NCBI GenBank assembly: GCA_963843535.1
Contig: CAWJKU010000001.1
Location: 310,001 to 374,000, forward strand
Reading direction: 5' to 3'
Length of the DNA: 64,000 nucleotides
Source: CAVUNY01 sp963843535
Lineage (GTDB): Bacteria; Chloroflexota; Anaerolineae; Anaerolineales; Anaerolineaceae
Part shown: positions 28,243 to 37,429 of the stretch, one piece after another
How positions within the stretch are numbered: position 1 is the first letter of the stretch
Layout of the letters: each line of letters opens with the position of its first letter
Notes under the pieces: generated by a model
Told to the model about the DNA's origin: nothing
Databases searched by the model: none
Seen by the model: the letters and a program-made list of their open reading frames with translations, nothing else
Made by a program: the position numbers and the translations under genes

Positions 28243-28310
28243 AAATTCTTCTTTCTAATTCCTACTAAAATTATCTTATATGAGTTTAACATGCCCGGTA
28301 TTTTCCGTCT

Positions 28311-28336
28311 ATAGTTTGTATAGTCTTTGTTGTACA
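28311..28336 (-). promoter_or_regulatory. Operator-like motif and promoter of the first CarH-like gene
   Basis: On the plus strand TGTATA, eight bases GTCTTTGT, TGTACA (28317-28336). On the transcribed strand a -35-like TTGTAC (28332-28337) and -10-like TATAGA (28308-28313) are 18 bases apart, so the motif fills the promoter. Almost the same 20 bases stand before the second CarH-like gene (29493-29512; 18 of 20 identical). Confidence 0.6.
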
Positions 28337-28438
28337 AAGAAAGGGTATATGCGAACCGCGCCTTTGGTGAAAGAAAGAGCATCCAGCAAGGTTAATTGCC
28401 GAATGCTCATAAATATCCGGTATCTGGCGGAACGCTGG

Positions 28439-29404
28439 TCAGTTCGTGGAAATTTTGCTTTTGGGCAGCATTGCACGGATCGTCGACACCGCTTCATCCA
28501 TTTTCTGGCCCAGGTATAAACCTGGGATTTTCTTGCGGAGATCGGGTTTACTGTCAAATATGCGACCGGCGTACGCAAATAAGGGGATTGGCCGCAGTTT
28601 GCTCAACCTGTCCTTGAAGTGTACCAATTCCATCGCGGCAGGTTCGAGGGACGCGGTGAGAATGATCATATCCGGATGCTCATAGCTGGCGTAGTCCGCC
28701 AGATCTTCGAGGGGAATGTCTGGGCCGAGGTACTCGATACGAAAACCATTGGAACGCAGCAAGACGGCCATCATCAGGCTGCCAATTTCATGCTGCTCCG
28801 TCGGACCGGCACCCAGCATAATGTAAGGTGAATTGCGGCGGGTCGGATAAGCCTGAAGCATGGAGAGCAGCTTGCCCCGTATGAAGGACGAGGCAAAATG
28901 TTCGGTGGTTACCCGAATTTCGCCGCGATACCAGGCCTCGCCAATATCCGCTAAGGCTGGGGAGATGATTTCCATGCAAATGGTTGTCAGGTCGAATAAA
29001 GCATGTGCTTCACGCAGGAAATCACCCGCCTGAGATTCGTTATGCCGGATGAGGGCCTTGAATAATTTGCTGGCATATTGGCTGGGCGGCGTGGTGCGGG
29101 TGATGGGCTGGGTCGTGGGGCCAGTAGGGATCGCTTCTGGCCAAAGACCGGTGCGGCTCATAGATTTCAGCTCGCTGACCGCGCTGCTGATCGAAATGCC
29201 GCTGTCTACCCGATTTTTTATCCAGCGCAAAACGGCAATATCTCGCTCTGAATACAACCGGTAGCGATTTTCGGAGCGGTGTGGATTGAGCACCTCATGG
29301 CGGCGTTCCCAGGCGCGCAAAGTGACTGCTCGAATGCCCGTTTGAGCACAGACGGATTTTATGGTGTATTTCGGTTCATCAGAAAAATCTATGATCGTTG
29401 ACAT
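28439..29404 (-). CDS. MerR-type B12-binding regulator, CarH-like (copy 2)
   Basis: Regulator of about 321 residues, homologous to the neighbouring copy along its length but clearly diverged. The MerR domain (IRAVTLRAWERRHEVLNPHR) is followed by the helical domain with the W-x9-EH signature (WYRGEIRVTTEHF) and the B12 domain with QHEIGSL, where the His is the expected cobalt ligand, then GPDIPLEDL. ATG 29404 is chosen, ten bases after AAAGGTGG begins; a GTG nine bases upstream overlaps that site. Copy 1 starts about 200 bases downstream of its stop. Having two copies suggests mixed oligomers or different light or B12 thresholds. It faces away from the large hybrid kinase gene. Confidence 0.86.
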   Translation of the reverse strand: MSTIIDFSDEPKYTIKSVCAQTGIRAVTLRAWERRHEVLNPHRSENRYRLYSERDIAVLRWIKNRVDSGISISSAVSELKSMSRTGLWPEAIPTGPTTQPITRTTPPSQYASKLFKALIRHNESQAGDFLREAHALFDLTTICMEIISPALADIGEAWYRGEIRVTTEHFASSFIRGKLLSMLQAYPTRRNSPYIMLGAGPTEQHEIGSLMMAVLLRSNGFRIEYLGPDIPLEDLADYASYEHPDMIILTASLEPAAMELVHFKDRLSKLRPIPLFAYAGRIFDSKPDLRKKIPGLYLGQKMDEAVSTIRAMLPKSKISTN

Positions 29405-29741
29405 CAATACCACCTTTCTAAAGCAAGAGAAAAGGGTTGTCCGGCTCTTGGATGAACAAGCACATCTATAGGATAGCAGATAAATCTCATTATGTATAGT
29501 CTTTTTTGTATATAGTTTTTCTGGTCAGGAGAAATCTAAAACAACTTCAATTCGGAACTTGCGTTATTTAATAAATCAGATCATCGATTTCTGGAAGATA
29601 GCTTCTTCTGGCATAGACCTTGCGACGATCAATTTGCCTGGGACCAGTGGGTAGTTCAATATTTCCCGGCGTATGCATTGCCTCCCCTACCAGGCTGATG
29701 AATAACCATGTCTTTGCTATAATTGTCTGGGGTTATTTGAT
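29405..29741. other. Divergent intergenic region between the second CarH-like gene and the hybrid kinase
   Basis: Contains the operator-like motif at 29493-29512 and, on the other side, TATAAT at 29718-29723, which could be the -10 box of the kinase gene with a leader of about a dozen bases. Nothing else is recognised. Confidence 0.55.
29493..29512 (-). promoter_or_regulatory. Operator-like motif of the second CarH-like gene
   Basis: On the plus strand TGTATA, GTCTTTTT, TGTATA. On the transcribed strand this is a direct repeat TATACA with a 14-base period and a conserved AAAAAGAC between. It lies about 90 bases upstream of the gene, and differs at two positions from the motif before copy 1. 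Confidence 0.6.
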
Positions 29742-32700
29742 ATGAATTGGTTGTGGATATCACCTGTATTACCCATCTTTGCCTCGGCAGTGCTGTGTAC
29801 CGCCCTAGCAATATTTACTTTTCGACGTTTATCCACCTCTTCAGCCGTCTTTCCGCTGGCCATTCTTGTTTCAATCGTGGCTGCCTGGGAATTTGCCTAC
29901 GGTTTGGAAAGGCTTTCTGCTGAGATCTCCGGCAAATTATTCTGGGTCGATTTGCAGATTATCCTCGCGGCGGCTATGGCTCCGACATTTCTGATGTTTT
30001 CCCTGGCCTACACCGGAATCTGGAACCCGTTCATAGGATGGAAACGCTGGTTACTGGTTATTGAACCGCTGTTTGTGATTACTGCCCTGTTCAGCGATCC
30101 CAGGCTGAACCTCTTCCGTATTAATCCTGTGATGCAGGCGGCTGGAACGTATGACTTCGTGGCTTTTACCCGAGGTCCAGCCTGGTATATTCATACTATA
30201 TATATCTTGCTGATGATGGTGGCAGGCACGCTTCTCATGATCCGGCATATCCTTCGATCGCCGCGCCGGATTTTTAGCCAGACTATCGTCTTGGTGAGTG
30301 GTTTACTACTGCCCTGGTTTACGTTTCTTTTATACGTGCTGCAAACCATGCAATTTGCATATGATCCCAATGTATTTACATTGACTATTTCGTGCGCAGC
30401 ATTCGTCTGGACGCTGTTCCGCTTTGGCCTGATCGACCTGATGCCGTTATCCCGCAGTGCCCTGGTCGAGCGTATCATGGATGGCATGATCGTGGTTGAT
30501 TTACTGGACCGGATCATTGATGCCAACAAGTCGTCCGTTGAGATTATCGGGCAGCCTCGAGAAAATATCATCGGCAAAACGATCGAACAGGTGATCCCTG
30601 TTCAAGGCGAAAGCAGTTTTCAGGCCGAGGTTTTTAACTTGCCCATATCCGTGGGCGGAAAACAAAAGATTTTTGAAGTTCGCTGTTCGCCGGTCGCCGA
30701 TTTGCAGGGCGTCTCACGAGGGAAGGTATATTTTCTGCGCGATATCACCGAAATGCTGGTCGTTGCCCAGGAGCGCGAACAGAATGCGAAACGTTACCGG
30801 GCTTTGTTTGAAAACTCCCCGATTTCTATTTGGGAAGAAGATTTCTCCGCGGCAAAGAGGATGCTCGATGAACTGCGCCGACAAGGGATTGTTGACCTGG
30901 CCCCATACCTGGAAGAGCACCCTGAATTTCTCGATCAATGCATCCGCATGGTCAAAGTATTGGATGTCAACCAGGCGACGCTGAAATTGTACAAAGCTGA
31001 AACCAAGGATGATTTGGGGGCAAACCTGGACAAAGTGTTTTCACCGGAAAAAATGCGGCCTGGTTTCTGTCAGGAACTGCTCGCAATTTGGGATGGAAAA
31101 TCAGAGCTGGAAATAGAAGGTCAAAATTTGACTTTGCAGGGAGATTTAATTGATATTCTTCTGCGCTGGACGGTTTTACCTGCTTTTGAAGAAAATCTGG
31201 AACGAGTGATCATTTCGATTGTGGATCTTACCCAACGAAAGCAAATCGAAGCGGCAGAGGAGAATGCTCGTTCTTATGCAGAAACCTTAAGCGCCGTGGA
31301 AAACGCCCTGCGTGAACAGCTCGATTTTAACCAGGTGTTGGACCAGGTATTAGTACACATCCGGCAATTTGCGCCCTACGATGGCACAAATATATTATTA
31401 ATCGATAAGGGTATTGCCAGGCCGACTCGCATCCATGGTTACGAAGGAATTGACCCACTTGAAGTTGAAAAAATCCGGAATGTGGAATTGGATGTTCGCA
31501 GCAACCCTCGCTTTGCGCAAATGGCCGAGACCCACCGTCCTGTGCGCGTGCTTGACACATGGAATGATCCTACCTGGGACCCAGGACAAGGCTCGACCTT
31601 ATTCAGATCTTCATTGTGCGCACCGCTTTTTGTATTAGGAGAACTGATCGGCTTTATTTCTCTTGATAAAACAGAGCCGAACGCATACAGTGAAGTTCAT
31701 GTAGAACAGATAGGAGAATTTGCGCGGCGGGCTGGGGCAGCGATGGAAACAGCCCGCCTTATTCAAGAATCCAGGCAGGCGCGGGATGAAGCCGAAAGCG
31801 CAACAGAGGCGAAATCCTCCTTCCTGGCAACGATGAGCCATGAAATCCGCACCCCGATGAACGGGGTGATCGGCATGACTACCATGTTAATGGATACTCC
31901 TCTCTCACCGGAACAGCGTTCCTATATTGATGTCATTCGCAAGAGCGGTGAGGCGCTGTTGAGCATCATCGATGATATTTTGGATTTCTCGAAAATTGAG
32001 GCGGGAAAGCTTGAGCTGGAACACACCGCTTACCATCCCAGGGTTTGCGTTGAAACGGCCATCGATATGGTTTCGCACCGCGCTGTGGAAAAACAGATCG
32101 AGCTGTTGTATTTTGTGGATAGCGACGTGCCTGAAACGATCATCGGGGATGAAAACCGGCTGCGCCAGATTCTAATCAATTTGTTGAACAATGCGGTTAA
32201 ATTTACCGAGCGGGGTGAAGTTGTTGTCAGGGTAGAAATATCGCCGACCGATGGCCTGGAGGGCGATCATACATCTGGAAAAACGATTAAACGACTGCAT
32301 TTCTCCGTATGCGATACAGGCATCGGTATCCCCGAGGATAAGATCGGCCTGCTGTTCCGCTCCTTCAGCCAACTAGACGCTTCTACCGCGCGCAAGTATG
32401 GCGGGAGCGGCCTGGGATTGACCATTTCCAAACAGCTTACCGAATTAATGGGGGGGAGCATGTGGGCGGAAAGCTCAGGTATCCCAGGAGAAGGTTCTCA
32501 ATTCTATTTCACGATCCAGGCAGAAGAAGTTCCCGCCGCTCTCAATGAGACGGTCAATTCGGCATTACGCGTTCTCTCCGGCAAGCATATGCTGGTGGTC
32601 GATGATAATGCAGCCAGTCGAGATATTTTAGAACGGTATGCCCGGCGCTGGGAGATGCAAGCGATATGTGTTGAATCGGCGAGCAAAGCCCTGGCAACGC

Positions 32701-33833
32701 TGCGCGAATATATTTTCGATCTGACCCTGCTGGACACCCAATTATCCGATGTGGATAATGAGGAATTCGCCAACAATATCCGCCAGCTGCCGAACGGCAA
32801 GATGCTGCCTTTGATCAGCCTTGTGCCGTTGGGACAGCGAAAAGGACTGGTCGACACCAATCTATATGCGGGATCGATCAACAAGCCGGTAAAACAAGAC
32901 CTTTTGATGGAAGCGATGTGGAATGTTTTAACCCGGCGAGTTTCACAGGCAGTCAATCCGGCCGAAGCGAGGCCCTTACAGGTGGATGCGGAAATGGGTC
33001 GGCGGCTTCCGCTGCGTATCTTAATGGCAGAAGACAACCCGGTAAACCAGCGGGTAGCCCTGATGATGCTGGAAAAATTAGGTTATAAAGCCGAAGTCGC
33101 TGCGAATGGGAAGGAAGCAGTTCGATTGGTTCGGGAATTATCGGCCCTGGGACGTGCTTATGATGTGGTCTTGATGGATGCTCATATGCCGGAAATGGAT
33201 GGGGTCGAAGCCACTCGCCACATTCGAGCGGAAATATCCCCTGAGCACCAACCCTATATCATCGCCATGACGGCGGACGTGATCCAGACCAGCCGGGAGC
33301 GGTATTTTGCGGTAGGAATGGACGGTTACATCTCAAAGCCGGTTAAGATTGAAGAATTGGTCCAGGTCCTGGCGAAAAGTAAATCTGCCCAGGCATTACA
33401 GCCGGAGCCTCAGGAAGAAGCTAAAGCGCCGGAGAAGACCAAGGCTGCCATTCAGCGCTCGGTGATTAACGAATGGATCGAGCTGATCGGTGACGGGCCG
33501 AGCGTGGCGAATGTGATGGAGGTGTACCTCACCGACAGCCCGCATTTACTGGAAGGCATAGACCAGGCGCTGGAGGAGAAGGATTGGTCCACCCTGCGAG
33601 AAAATGCTCACGCGATGAAATCCAGCAGCGCGACGATGGGAGCAATCCGCCTGTCGTCATTATTGGAAACCCTGGAGCGTTCTGCCAGCGGCGCCCTGCA
33701 ATCCGGATTGATCCCAAATGCTTATGAATCATTTGTCGAACAGGTGCGCGCCATTCATACAGAATATGTACAGGCCTTTGCCGAACTCTCCGACCTCAAA
33801 CAAGAATTGATCAGCATGCCTGGCAGAAAATAG
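29742..33833 (+). CDS. Hybrid histidine kinase: 7TM-PAS-GAF-HisKA-HATPase-REC-REC-HPt
   Basis: Membrane phosphorelay protein of 1363 residues. The N-terminal seven-helix sensor (about 1-230) is of the 7TM histidine kinase type. PAS (about 235-345, GMIVVDLLDRIIDANKSSVE), a second PAS-like stretch, and GAF (about 530-680) follow. HisKA has SFLATMSHEIRTPMNGVIG, HATPase has NLLNNAVKFTERG, DTGIGIPEDKIG and GGSGLGLTISKQL. REC1 (about 945-1060) keeps LLDTQL; REC2 (about 1090-1215) is complete (AEDNPVNQR, VLMDAHMPEMDG, ISKPV). A C-terminal HPt carries the His in ENAHAMKSSSATMGA. All relay residues are present, but no DNA-binding partner is adjacent. Divergent placement beside the CarH-like genes makes a light or redox role conceivable, but this is not shown. 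Confidence 0.88.
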   Translation: MNWLWISPVLPIFASAVLCTALAIFTFRRLSTSSAVFPLAILVSIVAAWEFAYGLERLSAEISGKLFWVDLQIILAAAMAPTFLMFSLAYTGIWNPFIGWKRWLLVIEPLFVITALFSDPRLNLFRINPVMQAAGTYDFVAFTRGPAWYIHTIYILLMMVAGTLLMIRHILRSPRRIFSQTIVLVSGLLLPWFTFLLYVLQTMQFAYDPNVFTLTISCAAFVWTLFRFGLIDLMPLSRSALVERIMDGMIVVDLLDRIIDANKSSVEIIGQPRENIIGKTIEQVIPVQGESSFQAEVFNLPISVGGKQKIFEVRCSPVADLQGVSRGKVYFLRDITEMLVVAQEREQNAKRYRALFENSPISIWEEDFSAAKRMLDELRRQGIVDLAPYLEEHPEFLDQCIRMVKVLDVNQATLKLYKAETKDDLGANLDKVFSPEKMRPGFCQELLAIWDGKSELEIEGQNLTLQGDLIDILLRWTVLPAFEENLERVIISIVDLTQRKQIEAAEENARSYAETLSAVENALREQLDFNQVLDQVLVHIRQFAPYDGTNILLIDKGIARPTRIHGYEGIDPLEVEKIRNVELDVRSNPRFAQMAETHRPVRVLDTWNDPTWDPGQGSTLFRSSLCAPLFVLGELIGFISLDKTEPNAYSEVHVEQIGEFARRAGAAMETARLIQESRQARDEAESATEAKSSFLATMSHEIRTPMNGVIGMTTMLMDTPLSPEQRSYIDVIRKSGEALLSIIDDILDFSKIEAGKLELEHTAYHPRVCVETAIDMVSHRAVEKQIELLYFVDSDVPETIIGDENRLRQILINLLNNAVKFTERGEVVVRVEISPTDGLEGDHTSGKTIKRLHFSVCDTGIGIPEDKIGLLFRSFSQLDASTARKYGGSGLGLTISKQLTELMGGSMWAESSGIPGEGSQFYFTIQAEEVPAALNETVNSALRVLSGKHMLVVDDNAASRDILERYARRWEMQAICVESASKALATLREYIFDLTLLDTQLSDVDNEEFANNIRQLPNGKMLPLISLVPLGQRKGLVDTNLYAGSINKPVKQDLLMEAMWNVLTRRVSQAVNPAEARPLQVDAEMGRRLPLRILMAEDNPVNQRVALMMLEKLGYKAEVAANGKEAVRLVRELSALGRAYDVVLMDAHMPEMDGVEATRHIRAEISPEHQPYIIAMTADVIQTSRERYFAVGMDGYISKPVKIEELVQVLAKSKSAQALQPEPQEEAKAPEKTKAAIQRSVINEWIELIGDGPSVANVMEVYLTDSPHLLEGIDQALEEKDWSTLRENAHAMKSSSATMGAIRLSSLLETLERSASGALQSGLIPNAYESFVEQVRAIHTEYVQAFAELSDLKQELISMPGRK

Positions 33834-33852
33834 ATTCTTATATGATGTAAGG

Positions 33853-33883
33853 GGGTGTTTTTTTGTGGCCACAAAAAAAACCC
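33853..33883. repeat. Palindrome with T-rich left arm and A-rich right arm
   Basis: GGGTGTTTTTTTGTGG faces CCACAAAAAAAACCC, with one unpaired G. Like the palindrome at 8618-8653, the GC core GTGGCCAC is preceded by T and followed by A, so it does not look like a standard terminator. It lies just after the hybrid kinase gene. Confidence 0.65.
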
Positions 33884-33980
33884 ATTGCATCATTTGCGTG
33901 ACCCGCGACAACGCGAGCGGCTTTTATGATGAATCAAAAATGATAATTGGCGTTTCATTACCAGTTTACAAATTGAAATA

Positions 33981-34039
33981 TGCTACAATATTGGTGCAGG
34001 TGCTCGGGTGCCCCCCTCACTCGAGTACCTGCATTTTTT
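33981..34039 (+). ncRNA. Promoter directly followed by a terminator hairpin (possible tiny RNA or attenuator)
   Basis: An extended -10 box (TGC then TACAAT, 33984-33989) is followed at once by a 12-base-pair stem (TGCAGGTGCTCG with CGAGTACCTGCA, one G-U pair) and six T. A transcript from this box would be about 45 bases, almost all stem-loop. It may be a small RNA or an attenuator upstream of the lipoprotein gene, or simply a terminator with a chance -10 match. Confidence 0.4.
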
Positions 34040-34109
34040 ATTCAAAAATGGGATTTTGCTTCCCTCGCTCATAACCAGTAGAGATTTTGCCGTACGGAGT
34101 GAATAAAAG

Positions 34110-34934
34110 ATGAAAACCTATGTGCGGGCTGCGGCGTTGATATGTGTTCTGGGCTTGATTTACGGCTGTACACTTAATAATGGGATCCAAACCCCGGTCT
34201 TTCCCCCCACGCTTTCACCTGCGCCGATTCGATACACTCCGCCTGCGATCACAGTCCTGCCAACCGGCTTTGAGCCAGCTACGCCTGCGCCCACGCAGGT
34301 TACACCCACTGCGCCCACCGGCGGCAGCCCTACCCGCATTGTTTTTCCTACGGGCGCAACATTTTTCGAGAGTGCTGGCGACATTTCCAAGGGAGGGTCG
34401 GTCAGCTATCTCGTTTCCGTTACCCAGGAGCAGTTATTGATGCTGGATGTCGGCTCGCGCAACCGGGATGTGTACCTGGGTGTCAAAGGCGCCCTGGACG
34501 GCGCGGTCATGGTCGACCCTTCAGCCCAACTCACCACCTGGCAAGGATTCCTGCCAGGCACACAGGATTACGAAATAACCCTGACCGCGGGTGGGGCTGA
34601 CAGCAATTTTGACCTGGGGGTAACTATCCCGGCGGTGATCAAGTTTGATCCAGGGACGATATCTGCCGCGGTTCAAGGCAGTGTCACCGCACAGCAAAAC
34701 GTGCATTACATGCTGTATGCATTGGCGGGACAAACGATGACGGTGAAGGTTCGCTCGGCGAGCAGCGACATCCTGCTGACACTGTACGGCATCAGCGACG
34801 GGCAGCCGATGGCGCGGTCTGCTGCCGGCGCAACCGAATGGAGCGGGATGTTATCCAAAAGCCAATATTATATGATCATCGTCGTATCCTCAGGGAATCC
34901 GGGTCAGTATCTGCTGGATATCACCATCAAATAA
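34110..34934 (+). CDS. Lipoprotein with pre-peptidase-like beta domains
   Basis: Exported lipoprotein of 274 residues. The signal peptide ends in the lipobox LIYGC, so Cys20 or close to it would be lipidated. A Pro/Thr-rich linker (about 25-75) follows, then two beta-sandwich-like repeats: about 85-180 (FFESAGDISKGGSVSYLVSVTQEQLLMLDV) and about 185-274 (GSVTAQQNVHYMLYALAGQTMTVKV), both resembling the bacterial pre-peptidase C-terminal (PPC) fold that mediates surface binding. No catalytic domain is present, so it is probably a binding or structural surface protein. The linker and its tandem layout are typical of Chloroflexota exported proteins. Confidence 0.75.
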   Translation: MKTYVRAAALICVLGLIYGCTLNNGIQTPVFPPTLSPAPIRYTPPAITVLPTGFEPATPAPTQVTPTAPTGGSPTRIVFPTGATFFESAGDISKGGSVSYLVSVTQEQLLMLDVGSRNRDVYLGVKGALDGAVMVDPSAQLTTWQGFLPGTQDYEITLTAGGADSNFDLGVTIPAVIKFDPGTISAAVQGSVTAQQNVHYMLYALAGQTMTVKVRSASSDILLTLYGISDGQPMARSAAGATEWSGMLSKSQYYMIIVVSSGNPGQYLLDITIK

Positions 34935-34976
34935 ATGGACGACGATCTGCGGTCAAGGTGAAAAAAGTGCCTGATT

Positions 34977-35894
34977 ATGCCTGAAAACGAAAATTTTTGG
35001 AATTTTTACTGGGAAATCCGGCTGCAAGAGCTCCAAAATCTTGGAAAAAAAGAAGCGGTTCTGGCGGCATCCAGGTTGATTCGCCAGCTGGCAGCTGCCG
35101 CCGACCGACCGGTGCGAATATTGGAATTGGGCTGCGGCGAGGGGCAAATCATTGGCACACTGGTGGAAGGACACCCCCAGGTAAGGGCAATCCATGAATC
35201 GGTAGGTATCGACTACAACTCGCGGTCGATCGAGACCTGCCGGCGGCGGTTCCCGGCGATGCGTTTTGTGGATGGCGATTTTACCCGGGCGGAAATTCTG
35301 GATCCCCTGGGGAAATTTGAGCTGGTGATGATGGTTAATGCGCTGCACGAGGTGTTTTCAGACAGCTATTCGCAGGATATTAAGGAAGTGGATGTGCCGG
35401 CTGCCAAACAAAATGTCAGGCGCGCTTTAACCGGTGCAGTGGAAAAACTAGCGGTGGGGGGATATTTGCTGCTCTTTGATGGGCTGGAAATGATGGGGGA
35501 TATCCAGCGCAAAGTGCGCATCAAATTTCGCTCTCCGCAGGCCCGCGAACATTTTTTGACCTTTGTACGCGAGTACCACCCTTTTAAAATTACTTTTCGT
35601 GAAATCGATACCCCTTACCGGATCGAGCTTTCTCAGCGGGATTTCACCCGCTACATCACCAAATCGATCTTCCTGGGAAAGGAGCTGTGGCGGACGGAAC
35701 GACTGGAAAGCTACCAGTATTTCAACCGGTCCGAATTTCTGGCAGCCATCGACCATTTGGGATTATCGGTGATCGAGCAGCGCACGCTCACGGTAGATGA
35801 AGAAAAATGGAGCCGCCAGGTGCAGATCGAGACGCGTGGGATAGGGTTTCCGGAAGAGCATATCCTGATCATCGCCCAGAAAAAGTCGGCGTGA
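34977..35894 (+). CDS. SAM-dependent methyltransferase (class I)
   Basis: Protein of 305 residues with the class I methyltransferase motif I VRILELGCGEGQIIGTL (about residues 43-59), an acidic end of beta-2 in SVGIDYNSRSIETC, and motif FVDGDFTR followed by FELVMMVNALHEVF (motif IV region). A long C-terminal part with FNRSEFLAAIDHLGLSVIEQRTL probably determines the substrate, which is unknown. No clear ribosome-binding site precedes the ATG. It faces the CDF transporter gene tail to tail with 43 bases between. Confidence 0.8.
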   Translation: MPENENFWNFYWEIRLQELQNLGKKEAVLAASRLIRQLAAAADRPVRILELGCGEGQIIGTLVEGHPQVRAIHESVGIDYNSRSIETCRRRFPAMRFVDGDFTRAEILDPLGKFELVMMVNALHEVFSDSYSQDIKEVDVPAAKQNVRRALTGAVEKLAVGGYLLLFDGLEMMGDIQRKVRIKFRSPQAREHFLTFVREYHPFKITFREIDTPYRIELSQRDFTRYITKSIFLGKELWRTERLESYQYFNRSEFLAAIDHLGLSVIEQRTLTVDEEKWSRQVQIETRGIGFPEEHILIIAQKKSA

Positions 35895-35937
35895 TTAGCA
35901 TCCACCATTGGGTACGGCAGCCAAATCACTTATAAAT

Positions 35938-36879
35938 TTATTTTAATGGATACCTACTTTTTTCTATACTACCAAATGATGCATCGTCGAATGAAGCTGG
36001 ATCCGTTAATGACTCTAAATGGGTGAAAATCATGCTGTCTGCAACAGCGCTGCTTAACTCGTTCTCAATTTGGGTCACGAATTGATGACCTCGTTCAACA
36101 GTCCAATTTCCTGGAACAAGGACATGCAAAGAGATAATACTCAATGATCCAGATTGGCGGGTACGCAGGGCATGAAATTTTACCTCGGTGTCTTTATGAC
36201 GATCCAGAACGCTTTGGATTTCTTCTAAATACTCTTTTGATAATGTGCTGTCCATCAAGCCGGAAATTGATTTCCGAATAATTCCGACGCCGGTCCATAC
36301 AATATTCAATGCTACCAGGATCGCGATGAGCGGATCTAAAATTTGCCATCCTGTGACCACGACTGCACCGACACCGATCAGAACTCCTCCAGATGTCCAA
36401 ACATCTGTCATCAAATGGTTTGAATTTGAAGTCAACGAAATGGAATTGTACTGTTTTCCGGCGCGTCTCAGTATTAGGGCGACACCAAGATTTGCTAGCG
36501 AGGCAACGACAGAAACAATCAATCCAATTCCCACCTGTTCCAGGGGTTTGGGAGTAATCAGTCGTTGGATTGCAGCGTACGCAATACTGACGGCGGCAAC
36601 CAAAATTAATGTCCCTTCTACTCCACTCGAAAAATATTCGGCTTTACTGTGCCCATAGGTATGATTTTCGTCAGCCGGGCGGGCCGCAATGGTGAGCATA
36701 CCCAAAGCCATCAGAGCACCCACCAGATTCACAATTGATTCAAGGGCATCAGATAATAAACCAACTGAGTCAGTGATCAGGTAAGCGATTGTCTTAAGAC
36801 TGATCGTTAAAATTGCGACGGCAATCGAGAGCCAGGCAAAACGGGTTAATTTTGAGCGATCCATAGGTTTTATGTCCAC
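35938..36879 (-). CDS. Cation diffusion facilitator (CDF) transporter
   Basis: Inner-membrane efflux transporter for divalent metals, 313 residues. Six transmembrane helices are expected. The metal-site motifs are seen in LLSDALESIVNLVG (helix 2) and SNHLMTDVWTSGG (helix 5), with the HxxxD/DxxxD pattern. The C-terminal dimerisation domain (about 210-290) follows with TEVKFHALRTRQSGSLSIISLHVLVPG. Specificity for zinc, iron or manganese cannot be read. Starts at GTG 36879 or ATG 36864 are both possible. The base composition is visibly more AT-rich than its neighbours, which may indicate a different origin. Confidence 0.9.
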   Translation of the reverse strand: MDIKPMDRSKLTRFAWLSIAVAILTISLKTIAYLITDSVGLLSDALESIVNLVGALMALGMLTIAARPADENHTYGHSKAEYFSSGVEGTLILVAAVSIAYAAIQRLITPKPLEQVGIGLIVSVVASLANLGVALILRRAGKQYNSISLTSNSNHLMTDVWTSGGVLIGVGAVVVTGWQILDPLIAILVALNIVWTGVGIIRKSISGLMDSTLSKEYLEEIQSVLDRHKDTEVKFHALRTRQSGSLSIISLHVLVPGNWTVERGHQFVTQIENELSSAVADSMIFTHLESLTDPASFDDASFGSIEKSRYPLK

Positions 36880-37164
36880 AATTTTATGGTCCCACTATTC
36901 TGATAAAGCTTGAGTTCACCAGTTCCGAACCCCATTTCAAAAAATTATATCCCACTCTATTATCATTGCGACCCTAAAGCACCCTTCATTGTGGCAAGGC
37001 TGGCATACCCTTCCGCAAGATGATCGACTGCCTGACCACCTTGACAGAACAAATTCAGGTGTACGGTTAGCGTCAGGGGATCAATGCTCTAAATATACCC
37101 TTCGCGCAGCGTACTTCGATGGTGTGAGAAGGACAAAAAAAGCCACCATGAGAGGTGACTTAGG
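36880..37164. other. Intergenic region before tRNA-Glu
   Basis: No coding or RNA feature is recognised between the CDF gene start and the tRNA. The first 80 bases are AT-rich and may hold the CDF promoter. Confidence 0.4.
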
Positions 37165-37237
37165 TGCCCCCAACGAGATTCGAACTCGTGTTTTGGCCTT
37201 GAGAGGGCCACGTCCTGGGCCACTAGACAATGGGGGC
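37165..37237 (-). tRNA. tRNA-Glu (anticodon CTC)
   Basis: Read leftward, the acceptor stem GCCCCCA pairs with TGGGGGC, discriminator A. The anticodon arm is GGCC-CTCTCAA-GGCC, giving anticodon CTC, and the T arm contains GTTCGAATC. It is 73 bases long. The 3' CCA is not fully encoded (A-CCT). Confidence 0.93.
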
Positions 37238-37429
37238 CCAACTTGCGTGCGAGATTTTATCATGGCAGGCACAGCGTGTCAATGATCGCCCCCTTTTTCT
37301 GGGGGGATGCCAGCTCGCGCTCTTATTCCACTTTAATTGACTTTCCAATGACCGTATGCTATCATCCATATACCTTTTTTTTCGCATTTTTTGCACTTTA
37401 ACAACTGGATAGGAAGGAGTTTCTCTTTC

